Positions 8,120-18,600 of a stretch of 34,112 bases of DNA are shown here, in pieces. A program made the translations under genes and the position numbers. Under the pieces are notes generated by a model that was not told the origin of the DNA, did no database searches, and saw only the letters and a program-made list of their open reading frames with translations. The stretch lies in the NCBI GenBank assembly GCA_005882215.1, contig VBCK01000156.1:1-34112 (forward strand). Direction: 5' to 3'. The stretch comes from Betaproteobacteria bacterium (lineage in GTDB: Bacteria; Pseudomonadota; Gammaproteobacteria; Burkholderiales; Burkholderiaceae_F). Numbering within the stretch: the first letter of the stretch is position 1; the number at the start of each line of letters is the position of its first letter.

Positions 8120-8199
8120 CGGGTCACCTCGCACAGCTGCGCGACGCCACGGTGCGCGGCGCCGAAGGAGCGGACTTTGTCACTCTAGCAGCGCTCCGG

Positions 8200-8240
8200 G
8201 TGAATTTCAAAGGGTGGGTTTGTATTTTATATAGCGAAAC
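8200..8240. promoter_or_regulatory. AT-rich candidate promoter region between aceE and prlC
   Basis: The 172-nt gap between the divergent starts contains one AT-rich island in otherwise GC-rich DNA. Rightwards, TTTCAA (8205-8210) and TATATA (8228-8233) are 17 nt apart and would place transcription start about 50 nt before the peptidase ATG. Leftwards, the minus-strand TATAAAAT at about 8224-8231 could be a -10 for the pdh operon, though no good -35 is seen. The -35 matches are weak, so this is a candidate only. Confidence 0.3.
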
Positions 8241-8291
8241 TCTCCCCGGGTAGACTGCCGCGACTGCGAACCGCCCTCTTCCGGTGCCGTC

Positions 8292-10358
8292 ATGCCACAC
8301 GCAGGTCCAGTCGAGCCCGCCGCCAATCCACTGCTCCAGTTCGACCAATCGATCGCGTTCGACCGGATCGCGCCGGACAACGTCTCACCGGCTGTCGAGC
8401 TGTTGCTGTCGCAATGTCGCGGCGCCGTCGAGCGCGTCACGGACCCGGCCACGCCAGCCGACTGGGAGCCCGTGGTGCTGGCGCTGGAGCACGACACTCA
8501 GAGGCTCTCGCGCGCGTGGGCCGCCGTGTCGCACCTGAACGCGGTGGCCGACTCCCCGCCGCTGCGGGCGCAATACAACAGCAACCTTCCGAAACTGACG
8601 CAGTTCTGGACCGAGCTGTCGCAGAACTTGGCGCTGTACGACAAGTACCGCAGCATCGCCGGCAAGCCGCAGTTCGGCCAGTGGAACCCGGCGCGCCGGC
8701 GCACGGTCGAAAACGAGCTGCGCGATTTCCGGCTCGGCGGCGCGGAGCTGCCGCCGGAGCAGCGCGAACGGCTGCGGTCGCTGCGCGAGCGCGAGTCGCA
8801 GATCGCGACGCGCTTTGCCGAGAACGTACTCGACTCCACCGGCGCCTTTTCGCTGGTTCTGGACGACGCTCAGCAGCTGGCCGGCATCCCGGAAGACGTG
8901 CTGGAACAGTACCGGGAGGCGGCGGGCGCCGACGGGCGCACCGGCTACAAGCTCACGCTGCATGCGCCCAGCTATTTGCCGGCGCTGCAGTACGCGCAGG
9001 ATCGCAGCCTGCGCGAGCGCCTGTACCGCGCCTACACGACGCGAGCCTCCGAGTTCGGTCCGGCCGAGTGGGACAACACGCCGTTGATGCTGGAACTGCT
9101 GACGCTGCGCCGCGAGCACGCGCAGCTGCTCGGCTATCGAAATTTTGCCGAGCTGTCGCTGGTGCCCAAGATGGCACAGTCGGTGGACGACGTCGCGCAA
9201 TTCCTGCGCGACCTAGCGCGCCGGGCACGGCCCCACGCACAACGCGAGATCGCCGACCTGGCCAGGTTCGCCGCCGACCAGCTCGGATTGACGGAACTGA
9301 AGCCGTGGGACATCTCGTTCGCGGCCGAGCGCCTCCGGCAGGCCCGCTACGACTATTCGGAGCTGGAGCTGAAGCGGTATTTCCCGCTGTCGCGCGTGCT
9401 CGATGGCCTGTTCGAGCTGATCGAGCGCCTGTTCTCGGTCCGGATCCGCTCCGATCAGGCTCCGGTGTGGCACCCGGACGTGCGCTTTTACCGAATCGAG
9501 ACGCTCGGTGGCGAGCTGATGGCGCAGTTCTACCTGGACCTGTACGCGCGCGATCACAAGCAGGGCGGCGCCTGGCAGGACGACGCTCGCGGCCGCTGGC
9601 GGCACGAGACGTCCCTGCAGACGCCGATTTCGTTCCTGACCTGCAACTTCTCGCGCCCCGCGGAAGGCCGCCCGGCGCTGCTGACCCACGATGAAGTGCT
9701 CACGCTGCTGCACGAATTCGGGCATGGGCTGCACCACATGCTCACGCGCGTGGACGAGCCGCCGGTGGCGGGTATCCACGGGGTCGAATGGGACGCGGTC
9801 GAGCTGCCGAGCCAGTTCATGGAGAATTTCGGCTGGCAGTGGCAGGCGCTGCAGATGCTCACCGAACATGCCGAGACCGGGGCACAGCTGCCGCGCGCGC
9901 TGTTCGATCGGATCGTCGCTGCCCGCAACTTTCAGAGCGGAATGCACCTGGCGCGGCAGCTCGAGTTCGGCCTGTTCGATCTGAGGCTGCACAGCCACTT
10001 CGATCCCGAGCGGGCCGACGCCGCCGCGCTTCAGGCCCTGGCGCGTGAGGTGCGTTCCGAGGTCGCCGTGGTGTTCCCGCCCGCCGAGCACCGCGGCGCC
10101 AACAGTTTCACGCACATCTTTTCAGGCGGTTACGCGGCCGGCTACTACAGCTACCTGTGGGCCGAGGTGCTGTCGTCGGACTGTTTTGCCGCGTTCGAGG
10201 AACTGGGTGACGTGATGGACCCGGCCCAGGGCAAGCGTTTCCTGGAGACGATTCTTTCAGTCGGGGGCAGTCGCCCGGCGATGGAATCGTTCATCGCGTT
10301 CCGGGGCCGCGCGCCGAGCATCGAGGCCTTGTTGCGCCATAACGGAATTACCGGCTAG
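8292..10358 (+). CDS. prlC: M3-family zinc oligopeptidase (oligopeptidase A type)
   Basis: Cytoplasmic zinc metallopeptidase that breaks down short peptides, including signal peptides released by secretion. The 688 residues match the usual length of the thimet/oligopeptidase A family. The zinc-binding helix HEFGH is at 474-478 (H474, E475, H478), followed by GVEWDAVELPSQFMENF, which supplies the third ligand, a glutamate about 25-30 residues downstream. The C-terminal HIFSGGYAAGYYSYLWAEVL block, with the substrate-contacting His/Tyr, is intact. The start at ATG 8292 lacks a strong ribosome-binding site, but the family N-terminus (NPLL near residue 12) fits. The symbol follows oligopeptidase A; a dipeptidyl carboxypeptidase is less likely. 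Confidence 0.93.
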   Translation: MPHAGPVEPAANPLLQFDQSIAFDRIAPDNVSPAVELLLSQCRGAVERVTDPATPADWEPVVLALEHDTQRLSRAWAAVSHLNAVADSPPLRAQYNSNLPKLTQFWTELSQNLALYDKYRSIAGKPQFGQWNPARRRTVENELRDFRLGGAELPPEQRERLRSLRERESQIATRFAENVLDSTGAFSLVLDDAQQLAGIPEDVLEQYREAAGADGRTGYKLTLHAPSYLPALQYAQDRSLRERLYRAYTTRASEFGPAEWDNTPLMLELLTLRREHAQLLGYRNFAELSLVPKMAQSVDDVAQFLRDLARRARPHAQREIADLARFAADQLGLTELKPWDISFAAERLRQARYDYSELELKRYFPLSRVLDGLFELIERLFSVRIRSDQAPVWHPDVRFYRIETLGGELMAQFYLDLYARDHKQGGAWQDDARGRWRHETSLQTPISFLTCNFSRPAEGRPALLTHDEVLTLLHEFGHGLHHMLTRVDEPPVAGIHGVEWDAVELPSQFMENFGWQWQALQMLTEHAETGAQLPRALFDRIVAARNFQSGMHLARQLEFGLFDLRLHSHFDPERADAAALQALAREVRSEVAVVFPPAEHRGANSFTHIFSGGYAAGYYSYLWAEVLSSDCFAAFEELGDVMDPAQGKRFLETILSVGGSRPAMESFIAFRGRAPSIEALLRHNGITG

Positions 10359-10500
10359 GCGCGCCGGCGTGCCCGAGCTTGACGTGAATGCCGCGGAAGG
10401 AGCTATTCGTGATGGGTGCTGCACCGCAATGTAACCGAGTGGACACATTCGACTTCTAGTCTTGATCGGTTTCATTCCGAAAAAATCAGAGGAGGTCAGC

Positions 10501-11517
10501 ATGTTTGAGCGGATACCCCGGTTGCTGGGCGTTGGCGCCGCCTGCGCCCTGATGGCCGGTCCGGTGCTGGCGGCCGATATCACCGGCGCGGGCGCGACCT
10601 TTCCATATCCGGTCCTGTCGAAATGGTCGACCGACTACAACGTGCTCAATGGCGTCAAGGTCAACTACCAATCGATCGGATCCGGCGGCGGCATCGCCCA
10701 GATCAAGGCGGGCACGGTCGACTTCGGCGCGTCCGACAAGCCGCTGCCCCCGGACGAGTTGGCCCAGGCGGGCCTGGCCCAGTTTCCGATCGTGATCGGC
10801 GGAGTGGTGCCGGTCGTCCATATCGAAGGCGTCGCACCCGGGCAGGTGAAGCTCACTGGCCCGGTGCTGGCCGACATCTTCCTGGGCAAGATCCAGAAAT
10901 GGAACGATCCGGCGATCACCGGTCTGAACCCGGGTCTGAAGCTCGGCGAGGCAGCCATCAGCGTCGTGCATCGCTCGGACGGCTCGGGCACCACGTTCAA
11001 CTTCGCCAATTACCTGTCCAAGGTCAGCGAGGAATGGAAATCCAAGGTCGGGGAAGGTACTTCGATCCAGTGGCCGGTCGGAGTCGGCGGCAAGGGCAAC
11101 GAGGGCGTCGCCGAGTATGTGAAGCAAATCAAGAACTCGATCGGCTACGTGGAGCTGGCGTACGCGCTGCAAAGCAAGATGGCCTGGGCCGCGATGAAGA
11201 ACCGCGCCGGCAATTTCGTCGGACCGAGCCTCGAAACGTTCCAGGCCGCCGCTGCCTCGGCCGACTGGACCAAGGCGAAGGACTTTTACCTCGTTATCAC
11301 CGACGCGCCGGGCCCGAACTCCTGGCCGATCGCGGCCAGCTCCTTCGTGCTGATGTACAAGCAGCCGAAGGACGAGGCACGCAGCAAGACCGCGCTGGAG
11401 TTCTTCAAATGGGCTCTGGAGAAGGGCCAGGCGCAGGCCAAGGCGCTGGACTACGTGGCGCTGCCTGATGCGCTGGTCAAGCAGATCGAAGCGTACTGGG
11501 CCAGCACGATCAAGTAG
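10501..11517 (+). CDS. pstS: Phosphate ABC transporter, periplasmic phosphate-binding protein
   Basis: Binds inorganic phosphate in the periplasm and delivers it to PstCA. It has 338 residues with a clear Sec signal peptide (MFERIPRLLGVGAACALMAG, cleavage after VLAA or VLA). The family motif GAGATFPYPVLSKW follows directly, and the phosphate-binding loop HRSDGSGTTFNF lies near residue 160. The ATG at 10501 is preceded by GGAGG at proper spacing; the frame is open from 10462 but that extension would disrupt the signal peptide. First gene of a pstS-pstC-pstA-pstB operon. The 142-nt upstream gap shows no convincing Pho box. Confidence 0.97.
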   Translation: MFERIPRLLGVGAACALMAGPVLAADITGAGATFPYPVLSKWSTDYNVLNGVKVNYQSIGSGGGIAQIKAGTVDFGASDKPLPPDELAQAGLAQFPIVIGGVVPVVHIEGVAPGQVKLTGPVLADIFLGKIQKWNDPAITGLNPGLKLGEAAISVVHRSDGSGTTFNFANYLSKVSEEWKSKVGEGTSIQWPVGVGGKGNEGVAEYVKQIKNSIGYVELAYALQSKMAWAAMKNRAGNFVGPSLETFQAAAASADWTKAKDFYLVITDAPGPNSWPIAASSFVLMYKQPKDEARSKTALEFFKWALEKGQAQAKALDYVALPDALVKQIEAYWASTIK

Positions 11518-11580
11518 AGTTCGCGGCACGCGCGGCAGCCGCAACCAATGCCGCCGCAGCCTCCTTCACATGGGAACGAA

Positions 11581-12573
11581 ATGACGGTTTCCTCTACCGC
11601 ATCGACGGCGATCGGTGTCGAGGCGGTGGGCGCGCGCGATCGTTCGGCCGCGGAAACGCGGCAGGACAACCTGTTCCGCTGGATGCTGTTCGGCGCGGCG
11701 GCGGTGGTGCTGATCGTTCTGGGCGGCGCCGCGCTCTCGATGCTGTGGGGCGGCCGCCTGGCGTTTCAAACGTTCGGCTGGCGCTTCATCGTCAGCGACG
11801 AGTGGGACCCCGTCGGCCGCCACTTCGGCGCCTTCGTACCGATCTACGGAACGCTTGCCAGTTCCGCCATCGCGATGCTGATCGCGGTGCCCGTCAGCTT
11901 CGGCATTGCGCTGTTCCTGACCGAGATTGCGCCCGGCTGGCTGCAGGCGCCGATCGCGGCGGCCATCGAACTGCTGGCCGGCATTCCGTCGATCATCTAC
12001 GGGATGTGGGGACTGTTCTCCTTCGTCCCGTTCATGTCCGACTACGTGCTGCCGTGGATCAACGATCACCTGGGGCCGGTGCCGTGGATCGGCGTGCTGT
12101 TCCGTGGCCCGCCGCTGGGCATCGGCATGCTGACCGCGGGGATCGTGCTCGGCATCATGGTGATTCCGTTCATTTCGTCGGTGATGCGCGACGTATTCCG
12201 CACCGTGCCCGCGGCACTGAAGGAATCGGCCTACGCGCTGGGCTCGACCACCTGGGAGGTCGTGTGGAAGGTGGTTCTGCCGTACACCCGATCCGCGGTG
12301 GTCGGCGGAATCTTCCTCGGTCTGGGGCGGGCGCTGGGCGAAACGATGGCGGTCACCTTCGTGCTGGGCAACGCGCATCAGCTCAGCGCTTCTCTGCTGA
12401 TGCCCGGCAATTCGATCGCCGCGACCATCGCCAACGAGTTCACCGAGGCCGACTCGGACCTCTACCTGTCGTCGCTGATCGCGCTCGGTTTCCTGCTGTT
12501 CGTCGTGACCTTGATCGTTCTGGCGATCGCGCGCCTGATGCTGAGCAATCTGGCGCGGCGGGAGGGCCGCTGA
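11581..12573 (+). CDS. pstC: Phosphate ABC transporter permease PstC
   Basis: One of the two inner-membrane subunits of the high-affinity phosphate importer. It has 330 residues, with a cytoplasmic N-terminal tail of about 35 residues and then six predicted membrane spans, beginning at FRWMLFGAAAVVLIVLGGAA. The permease coupling loop is visible near residues 225-260 (PAALKESAYALGSTTWEV), with the conserved LGRALGETMAV soon after. The ATG at 11581 is preceded by GGGAACGA and gives a tail typical of the family; an in-frame ATG at 11548 is less likely. The stop overlaps the pstA start by one base (TGATG), so the two permease genes are translationally coupled. Confidence 0.96.
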   Translation: MTVSSTASTAIGVEAVGARDRSAAETRQDNLFRWMLFGAAAVVLIVLGGAALSMLWGGRLAFQTFGWRFIVSDEWDPVGRHFGAFVPIYGTLASSAIAMLIAVPVSFGIALFLTEIAPGWLQAPIAAAIELLAGIPSIIYGMWGLFSFVPFMSDYVLPWINDHLGPVPWIGVLFRGPPLGIGMLTAGIVLGIMVIPFISSVMRDVFRTVPAALKESAYALGSTTWEVVWKVVLPYTRSAVVGGIFLGLGRALGETMAVTFVLGNAHQLSASLLMPGNSIAATIANEFTEADSDLYLSSLIALGFLLFVVTLIVLAIARLMLSNLARREGR

Positions 12574-13436
12574 TGCAGTCGCCCCGGAGCCTGATCTTCA
12601 GGCGGCGCGCCAGCAACGTGATCTCCAAGCTGCTCGGTACGGCCGCCACGCTGTTCGGCCTGTCGTGGCTGATCTGGATCCTGATCGTCACGCTGCTGAA
12701 CGGGGCGCGCGCTTTGAGCCCTCGCATCTTCACCGAGATCACGCCCCCGCCCGGCTCCGACGGGGGCCTGGCCAATGCGCTGGTCGGCAGCACGCTGATG
12801 AGCCTGCTGGGCGTGCTGATCGGGGCCCCGCTCGGCATCGCGGCGGGCACGTATCTGGCCGAGTTCGCGGAGCGACGTCCCGTCTGGCGCGAATCGGTCC
12901 GCTTCGTCAACGACATCCTGCTGTCGGCGCCCTCGATCGTGCTGGGCCTTTTCGTGTACACGATCTACGTGCGCCAGGTCGGGCATTTCTCCGGCGTGGC
13001 CGGGGCCATCGCGCTGGGGCTGATCGTGCTCCCGGTGGTCGTCCGAACGACCGACGAGACCTTGCGGCTGGTGCCGAACATGATGCGGGAGGCCGCCTTG
13101 TCGCTCGGCATACCGCGCTGGAAAGTGACCGTGCAGGTGCTGTACCGGGCCGCGCTGCCCGGCATACTGACCGGCGTCCTGCTGGGACTGGCGCGCATCA
13201 GCGGCGAGACGGCGCCGCTGCTGTTCACTGCGCTGAACAACCAGTTCTGGAGCGCGGACCTGAACGGTCCGACCGCCAGCGTGCCGGTGGTCATCTTCCA
13301 GTTCGCGATGAGCCCGTACGATGCCTGGCATTCGCTGGCCTGGGCCGGCGCATTCGTGGTGACGATGGTGGTGCTGGTGCTCAGCGTGGGGGCGCGCGCC
13401 TACCTGCTGAAGAACCGGATGGATGAGAATGCCTAG
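12573..13436 (+). CDS. pstA: Phosphate ABC transporter permease PstA
   Basis: Partner permease of PstC. It has 287 residues with six predicted membrane spans; the first is [20 protein letters not shown]. The coupling-loop region reads [20 protein letters not shown], followed by [17 protein letters not shown], the PstA version of the conserved GET motif. The ATG at 12573 shares its A with the TGA of pstC. The gene overlaps the start of pstB by 14 nt (or 8 nt if pstB begins at its second ATG). Length and motif order are normal for the family. Confidence 0.96.
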   Translation: MQSPRSLIFRRRASNVISKLLGTAATLFGLSWLIWILIVTLLNGARALSPRIFTEITPPPGSDGGLANALVGSTLMSLLGVLIGAPLGIAAGTYLAEFAERRPVWRESVRFVNDILLSAPSIVLGLFVYTIYVRQVGHFSGVAGAIALGLIVLPVVVRTTDETLRLVPNMMREAALSLGIPRWKVTVQVLYRAALPGILTGVLLGLARISGETAPLLFTALNNQFWSADLNGPTASVPVVIFQFAMSPYDAWHSLAWAGAFVVTMVVLVLSVGARAYLLKNRMDENA

Positions 13437-14262
13437 CGAAGCGACGCTGCTCGATCCGGCGGCCGGCGAAGACGGCGGCGCCCTGCCCGGGGTTGCGGCC
13501 GGTCCGGCCCGCACCAAGATCGTGGTCCGGGCACTGGACTTTTACTACCGCGACTACCACGCACTGAAAAACGTCAACCTGGAAATCCCGGAGCGCCAGA
13601 TCACCGCGATCATCGGGCCGTCCGGCTGCGGCAAGTCCACGCTGCTGAGGGTCTTCAACCGGATCTACTCGGTCTACGCCGGCCTGGAGGCCACTGGCGA
13701 AGTGCTGCTGGACGGAGAAAACATCCTGGATCGGGGCTACTCGCTGAACCGTCTGCGCACCCGCGTGGGCATGGTGTTCCAGAAGGCGGTGCCGTTCCCG
13801 CTTTCGGTGTTCGAGAACGTCGCCTTCGGGCTGCGCCACCACATCAAGCTGTCGCGCGGGCAGATGGAAGATCGGGTCGAGAAGGCGCTGCGGGAAGCAG
13901 CGCTGTGGGACGAGGTCAAGGACAAGCTGCAATCCAGCGGCCTGGGTTTGTCGGGTGGGCAGCAACAGCGCCTGTGCATCGCCCGCGCGGTCGCGTTGCG
14001 CCCGCAGGTGCTGCTGCTGGACGAGCCGACCTCGGCGCTGGACCCGATCGCGACCGGGCGCATCGAGCAGCTGCTGTCGGACCTGCAGAACGACTACACG
14101 ATCGTGATCGTGACCCATAACATGCAGCAGGCCGCGCGCGTGTCGACCTACACCGCCTACATGTACCTGGGCGAAATGGTCGAATTCGGCGCCACCGCGG
14201 AGCTCTTCACCCGGCCACAGCGCCGGCAGACCGAGGACTACATCACGGGCCGGTTCGGTTGA
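13423..14262 (+). CDS. pstB: Phosphate ABC transporter ATPase PstB
   Basis: Cytoplasmic ATPase that powers phosphate import through PstCA. It has 279 residues with Walker [10 protein letters not shown] (65-73), Q-loop [15 protein letters not shown], signature LSGGQQQR (176-183), Walker B VLLLDE (196-201) and switch histidine in [11 protein letters not shown]. The [14 protein letters not shown] C-terminus (here [16 protein letters not shown]) is specific to PstB. The start may be ATG 13423 or ATG 13429; both lie inside the end of pstA. Nothing resembling phoU or phoB follows; the next gene, 10 nt on, is an unrelated periplasmic glutaredoxin-like protein. Confidence 0.97.
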   Translation: MRMPSEATLLDPAAGEDGGALPGVAAGPARTKIVVRALDFYYRDYHALKNVNLEIPERQITAIIGPSGCGKSTLLRVFNRIYSVYAGLEATGEVLLDGENILDRGYSLNRLRTRVGMVFQKAVPFPLSVFENVAFGLRHHIKLSRGQMEDRVEKALREAALWDEVKDKLQSSGLGLSGGQQQRLCIARAVALRPQVLLLDEPTSALDPIATGRIEQLLSDLQNDYTIVIVTHNMQQAARVSTYTAYMYLGEMVEFGATAELFTRPQRRQTEDYITGRFG

Positions 14263-14272
14263 TAATGGAGCC

Positions 14273-14845
14273 ATGCGCTCCGGCTGGCTGGCTATCGTCC
14301 TGATTGTTTGCGCTCCGCTGGCCGGCGCGCAGTTCAAGTGGGTCGACGCCAGCGGCCGGGTCGGCTACGGCGACAAGCCGCCCGCCGGTGCCCACGACAT
14401 CGAGCGGCTGGAAGGTGTCGTCAAGGGCGCAAAGCGCGATCCGCAGGCCGCCCTTCCCTACCAGCTGCAAAGCACGATCAGGGACTTCCCGGTCACCTTG
14501 TACACGATGGCCGGATGCGCCGGGTGCAACGCCGGCCGCTCGCTGCTGAGGGCTCGCGCGTTGCCGTTTGCAGAACGCACGGTCCGCGATTCCACCGACG
14601 TGCAGGCCCTGAAGCAGCTGACGGGCTCCGATCAGTTGCCCGTGCTCCGGGTCGGCGCCCGGACCATCATCGGCTTCAACAGCGCGAGCTGGGACGAAGC
14701 GCTCGACCTGGCCGGGTATCCCCGCGCGAGCCAGCTGCCGGTCGACTGGGTGTGGCCCGAGCCAAAGCCGCTGACCGAACCGAAACCCGCGCAGGCTGCG
14801 GCTACCCAGGACCTAACAGCGCCCGACTCCGGCGGCCCACGATAG
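14273..14845 (+). CDS. Exported DUF4124 / glutaredoxin-like protein
   Basis: A 190-residue exported thiol-redox protein. It has a Sec signal peptide (about 1-19, ending PLAGA) and a short DUF4124 module (about 20-45, FKWVDASGRVGYGDKPP). A glutaredoxin/thioredoxin-like domain (about 72-150) carries a CAGC redox pair (C82, C85) and the cis-proline region QLPVLRVG. The C-terminal tail is Pro/Ala-rich. DUF4124 proteins are common in proteobacterial periplasms; the substrate is unknown. The ATG at 14273 lies only 10 nt after pstB, so it may be co-transcribed with the pst genes, and it is 9 nt before exonuclease III. That C82/C85 acts in the periplasm as a disulphide reductant or oxidant is inference. 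Confidence 0.88.
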   Translation: MRSGWLAIVLIVCAPLAGAQFKWVDASGRVGYGDKPPAGAHDIERLEGVVKGAKRDPQAALPYQLQSTIRDFPVTLYTMAGCAGCNAGRSLLRARALPFAERTVRDSTDVQALKQLTGSDQLPVLRVGARTIIGFNSASWDEALDLAGYPRASQLPVDWVWPEPKPLTEPKPAQAAATQDLTAPDSGGPR

Positions 14846-14854
14846 AGATTCGGC

Positions 14855-15637
14855 GTGGCTTTGAAAGTCGCGACCTGGAACGTCAATTCACTGAACGTCC
14901 GCCTCGGCCACCTGCTGCAATGGTTGAAGGGCGAGCCGATCGACATCGTCTGCCTGCAGGAAACCAAGCTCATCGATGAGAATTTTCCGGTGGCGGCGCT
15001 GACCGCGGCCGGCTACCGCAGCCTTTTTTCCGGGCAGAAAACGTACAACGGCGTGGCCATTTTGCTCAGGCAGGACACCGTGCACGAGGTCGCAAACGTC
15101 CAGACCCAGCTGCCGGGAATCGATGACGAGCAACGCCGGCTGATCGCAGCCACCATCGACGGCATCCGCGTCGTATGCGCCTATGTTCCGAACGGCCAGG
15201 CGATCGGCACCGAAAAGTATTCCTACAAGCTCAAATGGATTGCCGCCCTGCACGACTGGCTGCATAGCGAACTGAAGCAGTACGGGCGCCTGCTGGCGGC
15301 GGGCGATTTCAACATCGCGCCCGAGCCGCGCGATGTCCACGACCCGGAAGCGTGGGCGGGCCAGGTCCTGTTCTCCGAGCCGGAACGGGCGGCCTTCCGA
15401 GCGCTGCTGAACCTGGGCCTGAAGGACAGCTTCCGTCTGTTCGACCAGCCTGGCCGTATGTTCACCTGGTGGGACTACCGCAACCTGGCCTTCCGGCGCA
15501 AACAGGGGCTGCGCATCGACCACATCCTGATCAGCGACGAGCTGGCGGCGCGCTGCTCCGGCTGCACGATCGATGCCGGCCTGCGCAAACTGGAGCAGCC
15601 GAGCGACCACGCGCCGGTGATCGCCACGCTGCAGTGA
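14855..15637 (+). CDS. xth: Exodeoxyribonuclease III (AP endonuclease, ExoIII type)
   Basis: DNA-repair nuclease that cuts at abasic sites and removes 3' blocks. The 260 residues match the ExoIII family. Metal and catalytic motifs are present: WNVNSLNVR near the start, LQETKL with E36, YVPNG (about 108-112), GDFNIAP, and C-terminal SDHAPV with the catalytic His near 252. The start is GTG at 14855, 9 nt after the glutaredoxin-like gene, and it gives the normal MALKVATWNVNSLN beginning. It ends the plus-strand run and converges on the large glycosidase gene, with only 25 nt between the two stops and no visible terminator hairpin. Confidence 0.96.
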   Translation: MALKVATWNVNSLNVRLGHLLQWLKGEPIDIVCLQETKLIDENFPVAALTAAGYRSLFSGQKTYNGVAILLRQDTVHEVANVQTQLPGIDDEQRRLIAATIDGIRVVCAYVPNGQAIGTEKYSYKLKWIAALHDWLHSELKQYGRLLAAGDFNIAPEPRDVHDPEAWAGQVLFSEPERAAFRALLNLGLKDSFRLFDQPGRMFTWWDYRNLAFRRKQGLRIDHILISDELAARCSGCTIDAGLRKLEQPSDHAPVIATLQ

Positions 15638-15662
15638 GTCTCGCAGCCTGCTCTGAAACGTC

Positions 15663-18600
15663 TCAAAGACTACGGATCATCAGCGCGCCGCCTTCCCACA
15701 CGGCGGGCCGGCCGTTGATCCAGACCGACTCGGGCGGTTCCGGCCCCGGCCATTCGAACACGATGCCGCCGGGCGGGATCCGGATGCCCGGGTCAATCGA
15801 GATCGTGCAGCCGTCCGAATTGCGCCCGATCCGGTAACTCAAGACGCCGTACGTGGTCCGCAGCCCCTGCACTGCAATTCCGGCTCCGTCGAGCCAGCCG
15901 GCGGGAATTCCGGCCGCGAGCACCAGCGTGCGGTCGGACTCGCGCTCGTAGGCAAACAGATCGAGCGCCGAGCGGATGAAGTCGGAGGCGATCCACGCGT
16001 GCGGCATGTCCCCGACGAAGCGCGGTTTGCGCGCTTCGCGGCCGACCACCTCCGCCCACTGGTTCCAGCCGGCCGGCCTGCGGCCTGCGAGAAAAAAGCG
16101 CATCAGCTTCAGCGCCCGCTCGCGCCAGCCCAGCCTGACGAAAGTGCCCACGGCACGCAGCTCGTACGGCGTGTAATCGTCCCAGGCGCGCTCGCCGAGG
16201 CGGCGCTCCTCGGCCTCGCGCCAGTAGCGCTCGAACGTGCTTTCGATCAGATCCCGGGGAAGATTGGCCAGCTCGCCGACCGGCGCCAGCGCGATCGTGG
16301 TGGAGGTCGGATCGAAGTCGCCCAGCTCGGCGGCGCCGGGAATGAAGTCGATGCCGTGCTGGCCGGCCGCGAGCCGGATCGATTCGATCAGGTCGCTGCG
16401 AAATTCGTCGCGCGCGCCCTCGAGCCGCGCGAGCGCCTGCTCGTCGCCCACGACCCGGGCCAGGAAGGCCGCGTCCTTGTACCCCTTCAGCGCCCAGAAG
16501 TCGTCCCAGTACGAGTGCATCGGCTTGGACCAGTAGCCTTCGTGGCTGATCGAGGCCGGAAGCAGTCCATATCGCTCCGGATGGTCGGCCCGGACCGCAG
16601 CGGTCCGCTCGCTCTGGCGCAAGGTCTCCAGGTAGCGCGCCGCGGCGTCGACGTGCGGCCACAGCGCGAGCAGTTCGTCGCGATCGTTCGTATAGCGGTA
16701 CAGCTCGGCCACCGCGAAGATGAACTCGCCGTTGCTGTCGTTTTCCGGGATCGGATCCGGGCCACGACGGTCCACGCAGCATGGAACCTTGCCGCCCGGA
16801 AACTGCTGCTGCGCGTACCAGCGTACGAAGTCGGCTGCCTCGCGGCCATGGTCCATCCGAAGCAGTGCCTCGACCATCATCGCGCCATCGCGGATCCAGG
16901 ATCGCGCATAGGAATGGGTTCCCGGCTGCAGCCGCGCCCCGTCGCGCGAGACCAGGATCTGGGCCAGCGCGCTGCGCAAGGTGTCGGCGATCGGCTGTCC
17001 CGCCGGCGGCAGCGTGAGCGATACGCGCCCGAGCTCCTGACGCCAGCTCGCCACGACCGCCTGCTGCTGCCGCGTCGACCAGTCCGACGCATTCGACCGC
17101 GGCGCTGGCGGCACCGGCCCGGGGCCGCTTGAGGCCACGATGTCGACCGTCTGCTCGCCACCGGGCGCCACGGCCAGATCGAACAGCAGCGCGCCCGAGG
17201 CCAGTCCCGCCGGATCGTGCAGCGACCGGGCCTTCGTTTCCGTCTTCAACTCGCTGCGTTCCGCGAGCCGATCCACGATCGAGCCGGCATCGAACGTCGA
17301 GGCGACGAACGCCGCCGGGCGGCGCATCGCACGCAGCCCCGGCACCGCGTCCACCGTGACGACGTCGCCATCCCAGCCGAGATCGTGGATCGGGTGCACA
17401 CCTCCCGGGACGTTCAGGAACTGCGTCGGCGGATCGACCTGCAACGGACGCACCGCGAGCGCAAGCTTCAACTTCACCGTGCTCGCCGACCGATTGCCCA
17501 CGGTGTATCGCATCAGCACGGACGAGCGTCCCGCCTCGGAGATCGGAAAGGCGCGCACCTGCAGGTTCATCAGGTCGCGGAATTGCCACTGAACCTGAGG
17601 AATCGGCAGATAGCCGTCCTGCAAAGACTGTTCGACTTCGACGTCGGCCCACCCGATCAGGCCCTCCGGTGCCAGCAGGAACGGCTCGATCGTGTAGCCG
17701 TTCTTGCCCACCTGCAGCGCGCCGTCCTCCGACAGCAGCGACGGGACGCCGGCGCCGGTACCGACCACGGTCCAGTAGGTCTGCTCGCCGCAGAAGCTGC
17801 GCGGATAACGGCCGCGCGGCGACCGCGCAGCGAGCAGCTCGACCACGCGGTTCGGATCGGAACCGAACTGCGGATCCTGGATCTGAAGACCGATCAGTCG
17901 AACCGTTCGGGCGGCTCCCGCGACCTGGCCGAGCCTCAGGTACCTGGCTTCGGCATCCGGCAGGGGCACGACCTGTTCGGGACCGCCGGCTCGCACCACC
18001 TCGCGTACGGTCCGCCAGTCGTTACCGTCGTCGGACAGTTGAACGTCGTAGCGACTTGGGTACTCGTCCTGGGTCCATTGAAGCACGATTCCGCCGAATT
18101 CGCGCCGCCACCCCAGGTCGATCTGAACCCACTGCCGCGGTCCCTGTGCCGGATCGCTGCTCCAGGGCGGCTGCAGCCGCCCCTCGGCGTCCAGCGTCGA
18201 AGCGGCTGTCGCGCCCGGCGAAGAACCGGTCACGCGAGGCGGCGGTGGATGGCCTGCGACCGCTCGCTCGAGCAGATCGAAGCGGTCGACGCAGACCGAA
18301 CCGCGTGCGCCTCCGGTGCCTTTCGCCACGGCCAGCTCGATCGCGGCCGCCTTGCGCAGCGGGCGGTCGAGCTTCGAGTCGCCGGCGAATTTGATCTGCC
18401 ACTTCCGGATCCGCAGTGGCTGCCAGGTGCGCGGAAAGTCGAACTCGGCGCGGCGATACCACCAGATGTTTTCGCCGGTCGCGTCGAGCAACTTGAGCTG
18501 AAAATCGTGGCCGGCGGCCTCGCCGCTCAGTTCCAGGTCGAACTCGAAATCGGGCGGGAGCGTCAACGCAAGCGCGCGGCGTACGGTCGCGTAACCGGCT

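Noticed and set aside
10419..10462. Possible Pho box before pstS (ATGTAAC-CGAG-TGGACAC at 10429-10446)
   Set aside because: The 7-4-7 spacing is right and a TAGTCT could be a -10, but only about 9 of 14 positions fit the CTGTCAT-type consensus, so it is not better than chance. A footprint with PhoB or phosphate-starvation RNA-seq would decide.
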